DNA of 64,000 nt from Spirochaetota bacterium (GTDB taxonomy: Bacteria; Spirochaetota; JAAYUW01; JAOAHJ01). Shown in pieces: positions 9,843 to 19,424 of the stretch. The stretch covers positions 124,001 to 188,000 of the forward strand of contig JAOAHJ010000023.1 of assembly GCA_026415295.1 (NCBI GenBank), given 5' to 3'. A program made the position numbers and the translations under genes. The first letter of the stretch is position 1; each line of letters starts with the position of its first letter. Below the pieces are notes generated by a model. It was not told the origin of the DNA. It was given only the letters and a program-made list of their open reading frames with translations, and did no database searches.

Positions 9843-9869
9843 ATTATATTAATTTTTTGGTTTTGTCAA
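9843..9869 (-). promoter_or_regulatory. Candidate promoter of gap-pgk-tpiA-secG
   Basis: Perfect TTGACA at 9869-9864 and perfect TATAAT at 9848-9843 on the minus strand, about 40 bases before the gap start codon. The spacer is only 15 bases, shorter than the preferred 17. A TAATTT box at 17 bases is the alternative -10. Confidence 0.5.
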
Positions 9870-9989
9870 TATAAATAATCATTAATTTTATAACTACTTT
9901 ATTAAAAACATTACTTTTATAAAGTTGCTATTTATATAAAATTTTGACCATATCAAAATAATTATTAATTAATATTATATTAAATTCTC

Positions 9990-11804
9990 CTATTTATTTT
10001 CATCTTCAGAAGTTTTCAGTATCTTAACAAAAGCATCTTGAGGTATATCGACTTTTCCAAATCTTTTTAATTTTTTCTTTCCTTCCTTTTGTTTTTCAAG
10101 TAATTTTCTTTTTCTTGTTATATCTCCTCCATAACACTTTGCAAGAACATCTTTTCTAAATGCTGAAATAGTTTCTCTTGCAATTATTTTATTTCCTATT
10201 GCAGCTTGCAAGGCTACTGGAAATTGTTGTCTTGGAATTATATCTTTTAGTCTTTCAACAATCTGTCTTCCTTTATACACAGCACTTCCTTCATAAACAA
10301 TCTGAGAAAAAGCATCTATCTTTTCATGAGCCACCAAAATATCAAGTTTAACAAGCTTGCTTTCTTTATAACCAATTATATGATAATCTAATGAAGCATA
10401 TCCTTTAGAAATAGATTTTAACCTATCATAAAAATTATAAATTATTTCTGCTAAAGGGATCTCATATTCAAGAAGAACTCTTTTAGAATCAATATAGGTT
10501 ATCCCAATTTGCACCCCTCTAGCTGACTCAGCTAAACTTATACAATTTCCTATATATTCAGAAGTAACAACTATCTCAGCTTTAACATAAGGTTCATAGG
10601 TCTCTTCTATTTCAACAGGATCTGGAAATTTTATTGGATTATCAATAAATATTACTTCTTCAGAATTTTTTAACTTTACTTTATATGTTACAGAAGGAGC
10701 AGTTAAAATTACATCTATGTTATGTTCCCTCGAAAGTCTTTCTGTAAATACTTCTAAGTGAAGCATCCCCAGAAAACCACATCTAAAGCCAAATCCTAAA
10801 GCGAGAGAATTATCTTTTTCATAAATCAATGCTGGGTCATTTAATTTAAGTTTTTCCATTGCAAAACTTAAAGCTTCAAACTCATCTGGATCAACTGGGA
10901 AAACAGATGAAAAAACATAAGGTTTTACCTCTTTATAACCTTCAAGTGGTTCTAAAGCTTTATTATAAAAAGTAGTTACAGTATCTCCTATTCTTGCATC
11001 TGATATATTTTTTATGGAAGCTGTAAAATATCCTACCTCACCTGTTTGGAGTTTTTCACATGGTTTAAATTTTAACTGTATATAACCAACTTCCTCTACC
11101 TTAAATATTTTTTCCTCTTTAGACATAAAAATAATTTCATCTCCTACTTTAAGCTCACCATCAAACAACCTAACATAAACTATAACACCTTTATAATTGT
11201 CATAAATAGCATCAAAAACTAACGCTTTTAAAGGATTTTTTTCATCACCCCGAGGAGGAGGAATTCTTTTTACTATTTCATCAAGTAAAATATCAATGTT
11301 CGTACCGTTTTTTGCTGATATTAATAAAACTTCTTCTTTTTTATAACCAAACTCATTATTTAATTCCTCCAAACACATATTAATATCAGCATTTGGAAGA
11401 TCAATCTTATTAATGACAGGTATAATTTCTAAATTTTCATTAAAAGCAAGATAAAAATTTGAAAGAGTTTGAGCTTCTATACCCTGTGATGCATCAACAA
11501 CTAATATTGCCCCCTCACATGCTTTTAATGCTCTTGAAACTTCATAAGTAAAATCTACATGACCTGGGGTGTCTATTAAATTCAAAATATAATCTTTACC
11601 ATCAAAATTATGAGTAAGTCTCACAGTTTGTGATTTAATGGTTATACCCCTCTCTTTTTCTATTTCCATGGTATCAAGTATCTGTTTATGTTTTTCTTTT
11701 TCTTCTTTAGGTAAAAGACCAGTCCACTCAATAAGTCTATCAGCCAAAGTTGTTTTACCATGATCTATATGAGCAATAATACAAAAATTTCTTATATTCT
11801 TCAT
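9990..11804 (-). CDS. lepA: Elongation factor 4 (LepA GTPase)
   Basis: 604 residues, family length. Ribosome-binding translational GTPase that acts in translation and ribosome assembly. G1 'AHIDHGKTTL' at residues 11-20, G2 region 'ERGITIKSQT', G3 'DTPGHVDF', G4 'NKIDLP'. The LepA-specific C-terminal domain is recognisable from 'RLKSISKGYASLDYH' and 'VHK'-less 'CYGGDITRKRKLLEKQKEGKK'. This distinguishes it from EF-G. Weak SD. It is separated from the glycolytic set by 185 bases and from the FecR gene by a terminator. Confidence 0.97.
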   Translation of the reverse strand: MKNIRNFCIIAHIDHGKTTLADRLIEWTGLLPKEEKEKHKQILDTMEIEKERGITIKSQTVRLTHNFDGKDYILNLIDTPGHVDFTYEVSRALKACEGAILVVDASQGIEAQTLSNFYLAFNENLEIIPVINKIDLPNADINMCLEELNNEFGYKKEEVLLISAKNGTNIDILLDEIVKRIPPPRGDEKNPLKALVFDAIYDNYKGVIVYVRLFDGELKVGDEIIFMSKEEKIFKVEEVGYIQLKFKPCEKLQTGEVGYFTASIKNISDARIGDTVTTFYNKALEPLEGYKEVKPYVFSSVFPVDPDEFEALSFAMEKLKLNDPALIYEKDNSLALGFGFRCGFLGMLHLEVFTERLSREHNIDVILTAPSVTYKVKLKNSEEVIFIDNPIKFPDPVEIEETYEPYVKAEIVVTSEYIGNCISLAESARGVQIGITYIDSKRVLLEYEIPLAEIIYNFYDRLKSISKGYASLDYHIIGYKESKLVKLDILVAHEKIDAFSQIVYEGSAVYKGRQIVERLKDIIPRQQFPVALQAAIGNKIIARETISAFRKDVLAKCYGGDITRKRKLLEKQKEGKKKLKRFGKVDIPQDAFVKILKTSEDENK

Positions 11805-11907
11805 TTTAAATTACCACTATTATTTTTATTATAATTAGTAAAATATTAAATAAAATAATTTTACCTAAATCAAATTATATAATTTATTAGAAAAATCAAT
11901 ATAAATA

Positions 11908-11949
11908 AAAAAGGTCATCCTCCTTAAAAATTGGGAGAATGACCTTTTT
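11908..11949 (-). terminator. Rho-independent terminator after the FecR-domain gene
   Basis: A 16-bp stem (one mismatch) pairs 'AAAAAGGTCAT' plus CTCC with GAG plus 'ATGACCTTTTT' around a roughly 9-base loop. On the minus strand it ends in a T-run, about 110 bases after the FecR gene stop and 100 before lepA. It is the strongest G/C-containing hairpin in this part of the window and could also act on the plus strand. Confidence 0.8.
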
Positions 11950-12059
11950 AAGAAATTATTATAATATTTTTTCTTATTTATTTAATTTTTCAAATTTTAA
12001 ATAAAAATTATTCTTTTTATAATTTTTTATAAAACTAAATTTTTAATTTTATTTATAAA

Positions 12060-14138
12060 CTAGAAAGAAAGTTGTGCATTAACAGTATAAGATATGGATG
12101 GCTTATATCCACCTTGTCCATCTGGGACAAAGAATACATTATAACCAATTATTATAGCTATGCCTTTATCAACTTCATATCCAATTTTTAAATAAACAAA
12201 CAGATTATCTGTAAAATTCTCAAAAGGCTTTGGAACAAATACATTCCAATTAACTTTTTTTACTGATAATTCACCAAATACTTTTGGAATAAGATCTTTT
12301 TCAAGTATTAATCCCAATATCATTGTATCTCCTAATACGCCAATAAATGAAGAAGGTAAAGTGAAGTAATGAACATATGATACATCGCCATGAATTTTCT
12401 TTAATACATTAATAGTTAAATTAAAGTAAAATCCAGAAATTATAGTTTCAATATTAGTTGGATTTATAATTTTATTTTTATAGTAAAGATAAATATTCTC
12501 CTTATTTATATCATATAAATTATTAAACATTTGAGGTAGGAAGTCATTATAAATCATTCTATATTCTGCTCTGTAGGTACCAAAAAAATAAGATCCTCTA
12601 ACTCCAGCAAAAACACCAAATCCTTTTAAAATACCAATTTCTCCATTTTTTCTTATGTAATAATTGGTACCTATATCACCAAATAAGAATAATGAAAAGA
12701 AATTATTATTTGGGATTACAGGTAAAATTAATCCAGCAGCAACACCACCTATAACAGGATTATTATTTGTTGAGTCGTATAAAGGCTCAAGATCTCCTAT
12801 AACCTCTATTCCTACTTGCAATGGAAACTGTTTTTTAAATGGTTTTAATGCTGGCCTTAATCCTACTACAGAAGGTTTCAATATATTATTAGTCATAATA
12901 TCCATAGCAAAAACTTCTGATTCAAATTTTAACTGAACACCCAAATATCTTATAGCTGGAAAATTAATCATATTTGAATAATAATACATATTTAAACCAT
13001 TTCCTATTATAAAATCATCAATGCTTCCAATCTTAAAATAAAATGGATCATCATGCTCATTTATCCTTAAATATTTAATTTTAGTCACAATACTATAAAG
13101 TGTTTTAAATGTATCTTGATAAGAAGCAAAACTAAATATGTATTCATTATAATTATACCAATTTTTTGGTTCAAAAAGTCCACCTTTTGCTGGATCAAAT
13201 ATTATTGGAGCATAAATTCCAATACCAACATTCCCAAGAGCAAATTCAGTATTTATAGTAAAAAGTGACCATATCTTACCATCAATTACTATTGTTCCAA
13301 AATCTCCAATCATATTTAAATTTTTTTCTAACCATTCTTCAAAAGCTGATTTTACTTTCTTCTCAGTTTCCTTTTTTACCTGTTCCTTTTTTTGCTCAGG
13401 TATTTGAACAGTTTGAGTTTGTCCAGTTGTTGTATCTATAGATTCTACAGGTTCAGGAGAATCAGTTTTCATATTTTGTAAAAAGTTGTTTTTAACATCT
13501 TCTGGAATATTAACTACTTGAGACATTGTTTGTCCAATTATTGATGCCATTTTACCAGCTTCAACCATTATCTGGTTTGTTAATGATGGTCCAAATGCTA
13601 CTAAACCTTTAAATACATAAAGATCAGTTTTACCATTTTGTGGATCTACTGAAATACCAAGGTCTGTCCCTCTAACAGATGCTACTCCATTTGGAGTATT
13701 GATTTGAAAAGTTGAATCTTGACCTTTAACTTTTGCAACAATAGCTCTTACAGTTCCTGCAACAATATTAAAAACTGATTTTTTTGTTTTCTTATTTTGA
13801 TCAATAATCTCTTGTAATTCTTTAATCTCAAAAATAGATTTTTCTGCAATCTTAATTACAGTACCATCATCAAAAACAAGCTCTACTGAAGATTGAGCTT
13901 TTGTTTCAACTTTATAATTAGCATATAAAAGCATATCTACTTTAGCAGTTATAGGTTGTGCTAAGGGATTACTCATATCATATATGAGAACTTCTCCTAC
14001 TGGGTAAACTATCTTAACAGCAACCTTTTTAGTTTGCCCCTGTGAAGAAGTAGATTGCTTTTCTTGTGAGTATATAGTAATATTAATTGTAGTTACAAAC
14101 AAAAATATAAGCAAAATCATTAATATTATTTTTCTCAT
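12060..14138 (-). CDS. FecR-domain protein fused to a porin-like barrel
   Basis: 692 residues. Signal peptide 1-25. Residues about 45-205 form a FecR-type domain: 'GEVLIYDMSNPLAQPITAKVDMLLYA' then 'SVELVFDDGTVIKIAEKS', 'NIVAGTVRAIVAKVKG' and 'INTPNGVASVRGTDLGI'. A Pro/Glu/Lys linker (about 215-270) follows. The last 410 residues are strand-rich, aromatic and end 'SYTVNAQLSF', as outer-membrane barrels do. That barrel part is clearly related to the next gene upstream (14210-15535): both share an 'IG.I.D..(I/L)G.GL.M..YSN' block followed by 'FP.IR..G'. FecR domains usually act in sigma-factor signalling or are extracytoplasmic scaffolds; here no sigma factor is adjacent. SD AGGGGG precedes the ATG. 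Confidence 0.75.
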   Translation of the reverse strand: MRKIILMILLIFLFVTTINITIYSQEKQSTSSQGQTKKVAVKIVYPVGEVLIYDMSNPLAQPITAKVDMLLYANYKVETKAQSSVELVFDDGTVIKIAEKSIFEIKELQEIIDQNKKTKKSVFNIVAGTVRAIVAKVKGQDSTFQINTPNGVASVRGTDLGISVDPQNGKTDLYVFKGLVAFGPSLTNQIMVEAGKMASIIGQTMSQVVNIPEDVKNNFLQNMKTDSPEPVESIDTTTGQTQTVQIPEQKKEQVKKETEKKVKSAFEEWLEKNLNMIGDFGTIVIDGKIWSLFTINTEFALGNVGIGIYAPIIFDPAKGGLFEPKNWYNYNEYIFSFASYQDTFKTLYSIVTKIKYLRINEHDDPFYFKIGSIDDFIIGNGLNMYYYSNMINFPAIRYLGVQLKFESEVFAMDIMTNNILKPSVVGLRPALKPFKKQFPLQVGIEVIGDLEPLYDSTNNNPVIGGVAAGLILPVIPNNNFFSLFLFGDIGTNYYIRKNGEIGILKGFGVFAGVRGSYFFGTYRAEYRMIYNDFLPQMFNNLYDINKENIYLYYKNKIINPTNIETIISGFYFNLTINVLKKIHGDVSYVHYFTLPSSFIGVLGDTMILGLILEKDLIPKVFGELSVKKVNWNVFVPKPFENFTDNLFVYLKIGYEVDKGIAIIIGYNVFFVPDGQGGYKPSISYTVNAQLSF

Positions 14139-14209
14139 TTTAAACCCCCTATTAACTATCTAATTTATATAATTTTATTTTTATTAATTTATTATATGTT
14201 TTATTATAT

Positions 14210-15535
14210 TTAGAATTGTATTCCAGTAGTAAAATAGCTTGTTGAAACTCTCACTACCTGCCCATTTTCAATTTTATATTTAATTTCATAAATTAAAGAA
14301 ATAGAAGAAGTTCCAGAACCTGGAATAAGCTTAATTTCCATTTTTAAATAAGAATTCAAAAGAGCTTGAGGATTACTCCAATTAAAAATATCTCCAAATT
14401 TTTCAATGTTTCCCCTAATCATGTATAGATTAAAAGAAAGGAAAGGTATAATTCCTTGATTTAAACCAATCGCTCCAATAAAATAAGGTTTGATTGTTGA
14501 AGAACCAAAAGGACCAGAGTATTCAGCATAAGTATATACAATTTCTTGTAAGATGTTCAAAAAAGCAAAAATTCTCCATCCAGTATAGCCTGGAATCAAA
14601 TCAAGTGTACTATATTTTGTGTTTCTAATATCTTTATTTTCATAAAGTAAATCAAAATATGGTGCTGTAAATTTATCTTTATAGCTTAATATTTCAGCAC
14701 CCAAACCTATAATTTTGAAAAATATCGAATGAATACCTGTTTTCAATCCAGATCCTTTACCCTTTATAGAAGCAATGTCAAAAAAATATAATGCACTTAT
14801 AGATTCATTATTTATTAAAGGGATTTCAAAATCCAAGCCTGTTATTGAAACAACATCTGTAGGGGAACTAGAATCTGAATATGGAGCAGTTGATAGAGGA
14901 TCAGTATCAGATACTATTGAAAAACCAACTTTAAATTGATTAATAATTGGGATCTGTAAAAATAAGAGCGGTCTTACATAGAATCTAAATCCTATTATAT
15001 CAATGTCCTTTATATCATCAATAAATGATTCAAATCCGATATATGGGAAATTAAATAGAGCCCCATCTAAATCAAAAGCAAAACCAGTTTTTCTTATTTC
15101 TGGGAAATATAATCCATTTGAATAATTCTGCATAATAAGACCATGCCCTAAAGTAGCATCTTCTATAACACCTATTTTAGCATAAATTGGCTCTCCCTTA
15201 AAACCATATTGAACAAATAATATTTTATTCATCCAGTCTTGCCATGTCGACCAACCAACATATTTATCATTCTCTTTTCTTAAATTACCATTAGAATCTA
15301 ATTCAAAATATAAATCAAACCCAAAAGATATTTTTCCAAATGTAAAAGTAGGTCTTAAAGATATTGTAAAATATGTTATACCATTTATAACTGAATTTCC
15401 AAAAAACATATTAAATTTAAAAAAATCTTTGTTATTATCCTGATTTTCTTGTGCAAAAATATTCAAACTAAAAAATAGTAAACATATTAAAACTACAATA
15501 AAAAAATAATTTAATCTTTTTCTTATAAATATCAT
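14210..15535 (-). CDS. Putative outer-membrane protein, paralogue of the barrel half of the next gene
   Basis: 441 residues. Signal peptide about 1-29 ('FIVVLICLLFFSLNIFAQ'). The mature part is strand-rich with no internal membrane helices and ends 'VSTSYFTTGIQF', a terminal-Phe barrel signature. It lacks the FecR domain of its neighbour but carries the same block: 'IGVIEDATLGHGLIMQNYSN', 'FPEIRKTGF', and a 'D.(D/E)PL' turn near residue 215. It is not assigned to a named family. SD AAGGAGAG precedes the ATG at 15535; the FecR gene starts 71 bases later, so the pair are probably co-transcribed. Confidence 0.65.
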   Translation of the reverse strand: MIFIRKRLNYFFIVVLICLLFFSLNIFAQENQDNNKDFFKFNMFFGNSVINGITYFTISLRPTFTFGKISFGFDLYFELDSNGNLRKENDKYVGWSTWQDWMNKILFVQYGFKGEPIYAKIGVIEDATLGHGLIMQNYSNGLYFPEIRKTGFAFDLDGALFNFPYIGFESFIDDIKDIDIIGFRFYVRPLLFLQIPIINQFKVGFSIVSDTDPLSTAPYSDSSSPTDVVSITGLDFEIPLINNESISALYFFDIASIKGKGSGLKTGIHSIFFKIIGLGAEILSYKDKFTAPYFDLLYENKDIRNTKYSTLDLIPGYTGWRIFAFLNILQEIVYTYAEYSGPFGSSTIKPYFIGAIGLNQGIIPFLSFNLYMIRGNIEKFGDIFNWSNPQALLNSYLKMEIKLIPGSGTSSISLIYEIKYKIENGQVVRVSTSYFTTGIQF

Positions 15536-15823
15536 ATTCTCTCCTTAAAAATTATTTCTAATAATAAAAAATTTTTTCTTTTATAATAATTTTAGCATAA
15601 TTTTTTTAAAAAACAATAAAAAAATTAAAAATATAACTATTGTAGTCTTTATAATACCAACAGTTATAAATTTTATATATTTAATAATTAGGAAAAGTTA
15701 ACCACTTAGTATTATAATAATACAAACTCAAAACAAATAATTATATTTGATTTTAGATAGTATAACAAAAAAAGATAAATAAGATAATTAATATAAGATT
15801 TAAATAATGTACTCTAAGATTTT

Positions 15824-16189
15824 TTATGATGATAAAGCTTTTTTTATAGCAGATAACATTCTTTCATTTTTATAAGGTTTAACAATAAAATCTTTAACAC
15901 CAGCTTTTATTGCTTCAATAATTAACAACTGTTGACCTAAAGCTGAACAAATGATAATTTTTGCATTTGGATCAAACTCAAATATTTTTTTCATAGCTTC
16001 AAGGCCATTCATATATGGCATTGTTATATCTAGAATAATAATATCAGGTCTTAACTCTTTATATTTTTGAACGGCTGTTATACCATCTGCTGCTTCCCCT
16101 ACAATTTCATAACCTTCTTTTTCCAAAAGATCTTTTTGCATCATTCTTACAAATGATAAATCATCGGCTAAAAGAATCCTAGCTCCCAT
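15824..16189 (-). CDS. cheY: Chemotaxis response regulator CheY
   Basis: 121 residues, a stand-alone receiver domain. Acidic pocket Asp9-Asp10 ('LLADD'), phospho-acceptor Asp54 ('IIILDITMP'), Ser in 'IICSALGQ' in place of the usual Thr/Ser switch, and Lys in 'VKPYK'. CheA phosphorylates it and it binds the flagellar switch. It follows cheA by 72 bases. The start is taken as the ATG at 16189, because GGGGG lies 6 bases upstream; an in-frame TTG at 16201 would place that ribosome site inside the gene and gives a non-homologous extension. It could instead be a CheY-like accessory regulator, but position supports CheY. Confidence 0.92.
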   Translation of the reverse strand: MGARILLADDLSFVRMMQKDLLEKEGYEIVGEAADGITAVQKYKELRPDIIILDITMPYMNGLEAMKKIFEFDPNAKIIICSALGQQLLIIEAIKAGVKDFIVKPYKNERMLSAIKKALSS

Positions 16190-16261
16190 TAAAACCCCCA
16201 AATTATTGAAATAAATATCCTCATTTATCTTTAATATAAATTAATATATTTATAAAATTTT

Positions 16262-18727
16262 TCAAGTAATTTCATTAATATAAATTTCTTTAATTTTTTC
16301 TTTATCTTCTACATTATTATTCTTTAATTTATTTAATTGTTTTTCATTTTCTTTTTTTATTTCTAACTTTTCTTTTTTTTCTGCTTTTTCTTTATCTTCA
16401 TTCTTATTTTCTATATTATTTATTTTATAATTATCTACATCTGATTTATTTATAATTTTTTCACCCTCTTTAACTATATTATCATGAAACCCTACAAAAT
16501 CAACATTTTCAGAAATCATTTCAAATAATCTTGCATTTTTTTCTATATACTCTCTCACAATTTCTGGAATATTTAGTACTAAGGCAATGGACCCATCACC
16601 TAAAAGACCAACTCCTGATATACCTTTAACCTTCTCAAAAATATTATCTAATGGCTGCAATACAATATCTTGTTCTCCTATAAGTTCATCTATTACAATA
16701 CATATCTTTTTTTCATTAAATTTAACAATTACGATGTAAACTAAATCATCAATTGATTTATAATGTTTACCCTTTCCAACAAGATCTGATAAAAAAATGA
16801 CAGAGTAAATTTCACCTCTATATCTAATAATATCGTATTCTTCCAATTTTTCAATTGAAGATATTGAGACTCTGTCAGTTTGATCAATTGTATAGATTGG
16901 AATAGCAAAATAATCATTTAATGATTTTACAAGTAAAATTTCAAGAATAGTTAAAGATAAAGGTAAAATAATTCGAATATTTGTTCCAACGCTCTTTTCT
17001 GAATTTATTTCAACTTTTCCCCTTAATTTTTCTACCATCTCCTTTACAACATCAAGACCTACCCCTCTCCCTGATAACTCTGTTACTTTATCTTTAGTGG
17101 AAAAACCAGGCAAAAATAAGAATGAATAAAGCATATTATCATGAACTGGTTCAAATTCTGATATTAGACCCATTTTTATAGCTTTTTCTCTAATCTTTTC
17201 TTTATCAATCCCTCTTCCATCATCAGATACTTCTATAATGATATTAGAACCTTCCTGGTAAGCTGCAAGTTTTACATTTCCTTCTGGGGTTTTTCCTAAT
17301 TTTTTTCTTTCATCTGGATACTCAATACCATGATCAATAGCATTTCTTATAATATGTGTTATTGGATCTTGAATCTCTTCAATAACCTTTTTATCTATTT
17401 CAGTATCACCACCTATAATTTCTAAATTAATATCTTTCCCTACTCTCCTTGCTATATCTCTAACAACTCTTGGGAATTTATTAAAAACATTGCTAATCGG
17501 TATCATTCTCAAACTCATTATAATATTTTGCATATCATCAGTAATCCTATCTAGCTCTTTCTCCGCTTCCTCCATATAATTAATAATTTCAGAAATATCT
17601 TTCCCCGATTTTAAATATTCAATAGCTTGGATAAATTTTGATTTATTAATAATTAATTCTCCAATGTGTCTTGAAAGGGCGTCAAGTCTTTCAATATCAA
17701 CTCTAATCGAAGTTATAGAAGATTTTTGAATCTTATCAGTTAAAGATTTAACAGAAGTTTCTTGTTCTTCATCGCTTTCATTCAAATTATTTTCATTTCT
17801 ACTTAATATTTGGGCAGTCTCCTTTTTCTCACTTTCTTGTGTAGAAAATATAATATTATAAATTTTAACATCTTCTATTTCATCAACATTACAAGCTTCT
17901 CTAATTAAAGCTTCTTTAACTCCATCTTTAAAGTATTCTATAATGTACAACTTTCTGTAATTATCATCATTATGATCTTTTTCTATATTAGGGAATGTAG
18001 CAAGAATTTCCCCAATACCATTTAAATTATTCCAAACAAGGAAAGCTCTTGGGTATTTCATAGGGGAAGATTCAAGAATATAAATTATTAAAAACCTAAT
18101 ATTTTTTTTATCTTTTACTGATAATATATTTGATTTTTGAAATTCATTTAATGAAAAAATTTTTATTAATTCATCAAAAGTATAATTTTCTGTTGAATTT
18201 TTTTCCTCAGTTTTTTCCTTATTTTTTTCTTTTTTAGATGCTCCTATTAAATCATCAATACTCATTTCATGAACTTCTAATGAATCACTATCTTCGCTTG
18301 AAGTATTTTTATTTTTTTCTTTTACTTCTTTTTCAATATTTTTATATGATTCTATTATAGATTTAAATTTACTAATTAATTTCTCATTTACTGGTAAATC
18401 TTCCCACTTTTTAGAAAGATTATTTATCCCCTCATGAATATAATCAATACCTAAAAATAATATATCAAAATCTTTTTTAGAGAGTTGAATATTTTTACTT
18501 CTTATTATATCTAATAAATCTTCCATTTTATGTGCTATTTCTGAAATATTACTTAACCCCATTAAACCTGATTCAGACTTTAATGAATGTGTATATCTAA
18601 AAAGTTCATTAATTAGTTCTCTATCTTTGGGGTTTTCCTCTAATTCAAGCAAAGAAGAGTTAAGTTTCTCTATCAGCTCTGAAGCCTCATCCAAAAATGC
18701 TTTTTTATATTTCTGATCAACTTCCAT
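16262..18727 (-). CDS. cheA: Chemotaxis histidine kinase CheA
   Basis: 821 residues. P1/HPt domain at the N-terminus with phospho-His47 in 'RYTHSLKSESG'. The next 250 residues are poorly conserved and would hold CheY-binding P2. The P3 dimerisation helices run from about 345 ('VDIERLDALSRHIGELIINKS'). The ATPase domain has 'NAIDHGIEYPDERKK' (N box), 'DDGRGID' (G1) and 'LSGRGVGLDVV' (G2). The P5 CheW-like domain follows, with 'EQDIVLQPLD' and 'GVGLLGDGSIALVLNI'. About 85 residues of Lys/Glu/Asn-rich tail follow P5, an unusual addition. SD AAAGGT. Lies between cheD and cheY. Confidence 0.95.
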   Translation of the reverse strand: MEVDQKYKKAFLDEASELIEKLNSSLLELEENPKDRELINELFRYTHSLKSESGLMGLSNISEIAHKMEDLLDIIRSKNIQLSKKDFDILFLGIDYIHEGINNLSKKWEDLPVNEKLISKFKSIIESYKNIEKEVKEKNKNTSSEDSDSLEVHEMSIDDLIGASKKEKNKEKTEEKNSTENYTFDELIKIFSLNEFQKSNILSVKDKKNIRFLIIYILESSPMKYPRAFLVWNNLNGIGEILATFPNIEKDHNDDNYRKLYIIEYFKDGVKEALIREACNVDEIEDVKIYNIIFSTQESEKKETAQILSRNENNLNESDEEQETSVKSLTDKIQKSSITSIRVDIERLDALSRHIGELIINKSKFIQAIEYLKSGKDISEIINYMEEAEKELDRITDDMQNIIMSLRMIPISNVFNKFPRVVRDIARRVGKDINLEIIGGDTEIDKKVIEEIQDPITHIIRNAIDHGIEYPDERKKLGKTPEGNVKLAAYQEGSNIIIEVSDDGRGIDKEKIREKAIKMGLISEFEPVHDNMLYSFLFLPGFSTKDKVTELSGRGVGLDVVKEMVEKLRGKVEINSEKSVGTNIRIILPLSLTILEILLVKSLNDYFAIPIYTIDQTDRVSISSIEKLEEYDIIRYRGEIYSVIFLSDLVGKGKHYKSIDDLVYIVIVKFNEKKICIVIDELIGEQDIVLQPLDNIFEKVKGISGVGLLGDGSIALVLNIPEIVREYIEKNARLFEMISENVDFVGFHDNIVKEGEKIINKSDVDNYKINNIENKNEDKEKAEKKEKLEIKKENEKQLNKLKNNNVEDKEKIKEIYINEIT

Positions 18728-18811
18728 ATATTTACCTTTTATCTTATCATCTTTTTTAAAGAATTTTTATTATGTTATAAATAATATTTATTCAATTTTT
18801 ATAATAATTAA

Positions 18812-19318
18812 TCAATAACATTTTTCAACACCAGAAAACAACCTCGATAAAACATTTCCTGTTTGAAGATCAAATATAATTGTTCTTCCTAAATCTCCAA
18901 ATACATCTTCAGCAATTATTTTTATATTAAATTTTTTTAACATTTTTCTTGCCATTTCAACATTCATTTTACCAATATCTGGTAATATTCCAGCAGTATC
19001 AGAAAAATATATTTTTGCTCCACCAAATATTTTAGCTTGCAAATCACATGAAGATATTTTTAATTTTTCAAAATTTTTTATCATCCTTTCTATAGATGTA
19101 TCGACAAATTTAAACTCATTTATTATATTTGAATGTTTTTGAGGAAGCATAGCATGAGCTAAAGCTCCTATTTTCAGTCTCGGATAATAAACACAAATCC
19201 CTACACAACTACCCAAAACAGTTTTAAGTTTTTCTGGAGATTTTCCAAATTTCATATCAGCAATACCTACATGGACAAGATAAACATCATTAATAATAAT
19301 TTTTTTTTCTAAATCCAT
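18812..19318 (-). CDS. cheD: Chemoreceptor glutamine deamidase CheD
   Basis: 168 residues. Deamidates glutamines on chemoreceptors and, in other bacteria, binds CheC. The catalytic Cys38 is in 'LGSCVGICVYYP' and the catalytic His55 in 'GALAHAMLP', with Thr33 before the Cys loop. 'KIFGGAKI' and 'LGRTIIFDLQTGNV' are also family features. It lies between the CheC-like gene and cheA; the CheC-CheD neighbourhood is the usual arrangement. SD AGGT. A candidate promoter lies upstream at 19375-19403. Confidence 0.93.
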   Translation of the reverse strand: MDLEKKIIINDVYLVHVGIADMKFGKSPEKLKTVLGSCVGICVYYPRLKIGALAHAMLPQKHSNIINEFKFVDTSIERMIKNFEKLKISSCDLQAKIFGGAKIYFSDTAGILPDIGKMNVEMARKMLKKFNIKIIAEDVFGDLGRTIIFDLQTGNVLSRLFSGVEKCY

Positions 19319-19374
19319 TTATTACCTATTAATTAAAATTTTTATTTATATAATTTTTATTAAATATTGAAATA

Positions 19375-19403
19375 TTTATAAACTAAATTTATCATTTTTT
19401 CAA
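19375..19403 (-). promoter_or_regulatory. Candidate promoter upstream of cheD-cheA-cheY
   Basis: TTGAAA at 19403-19398, exact 17-base spacer, TATAAA at 19380-19375 on the minus strand, about 57 bases before the cheD start. Good spacing and near-consensus boxes, though the region is nearly all A/T. Confidence 0.45.
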
Positions 19404-19424
19404 AATATATTTATAAAAATTATT

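Noticed and set aside
15536-15823. Possible small gene, RNA or phage site in the longest gap
   Set aside because: I found no open frame with a ribosome site, no stable hairpin and no tRNA-like fold; it is A/T-rich spacer.
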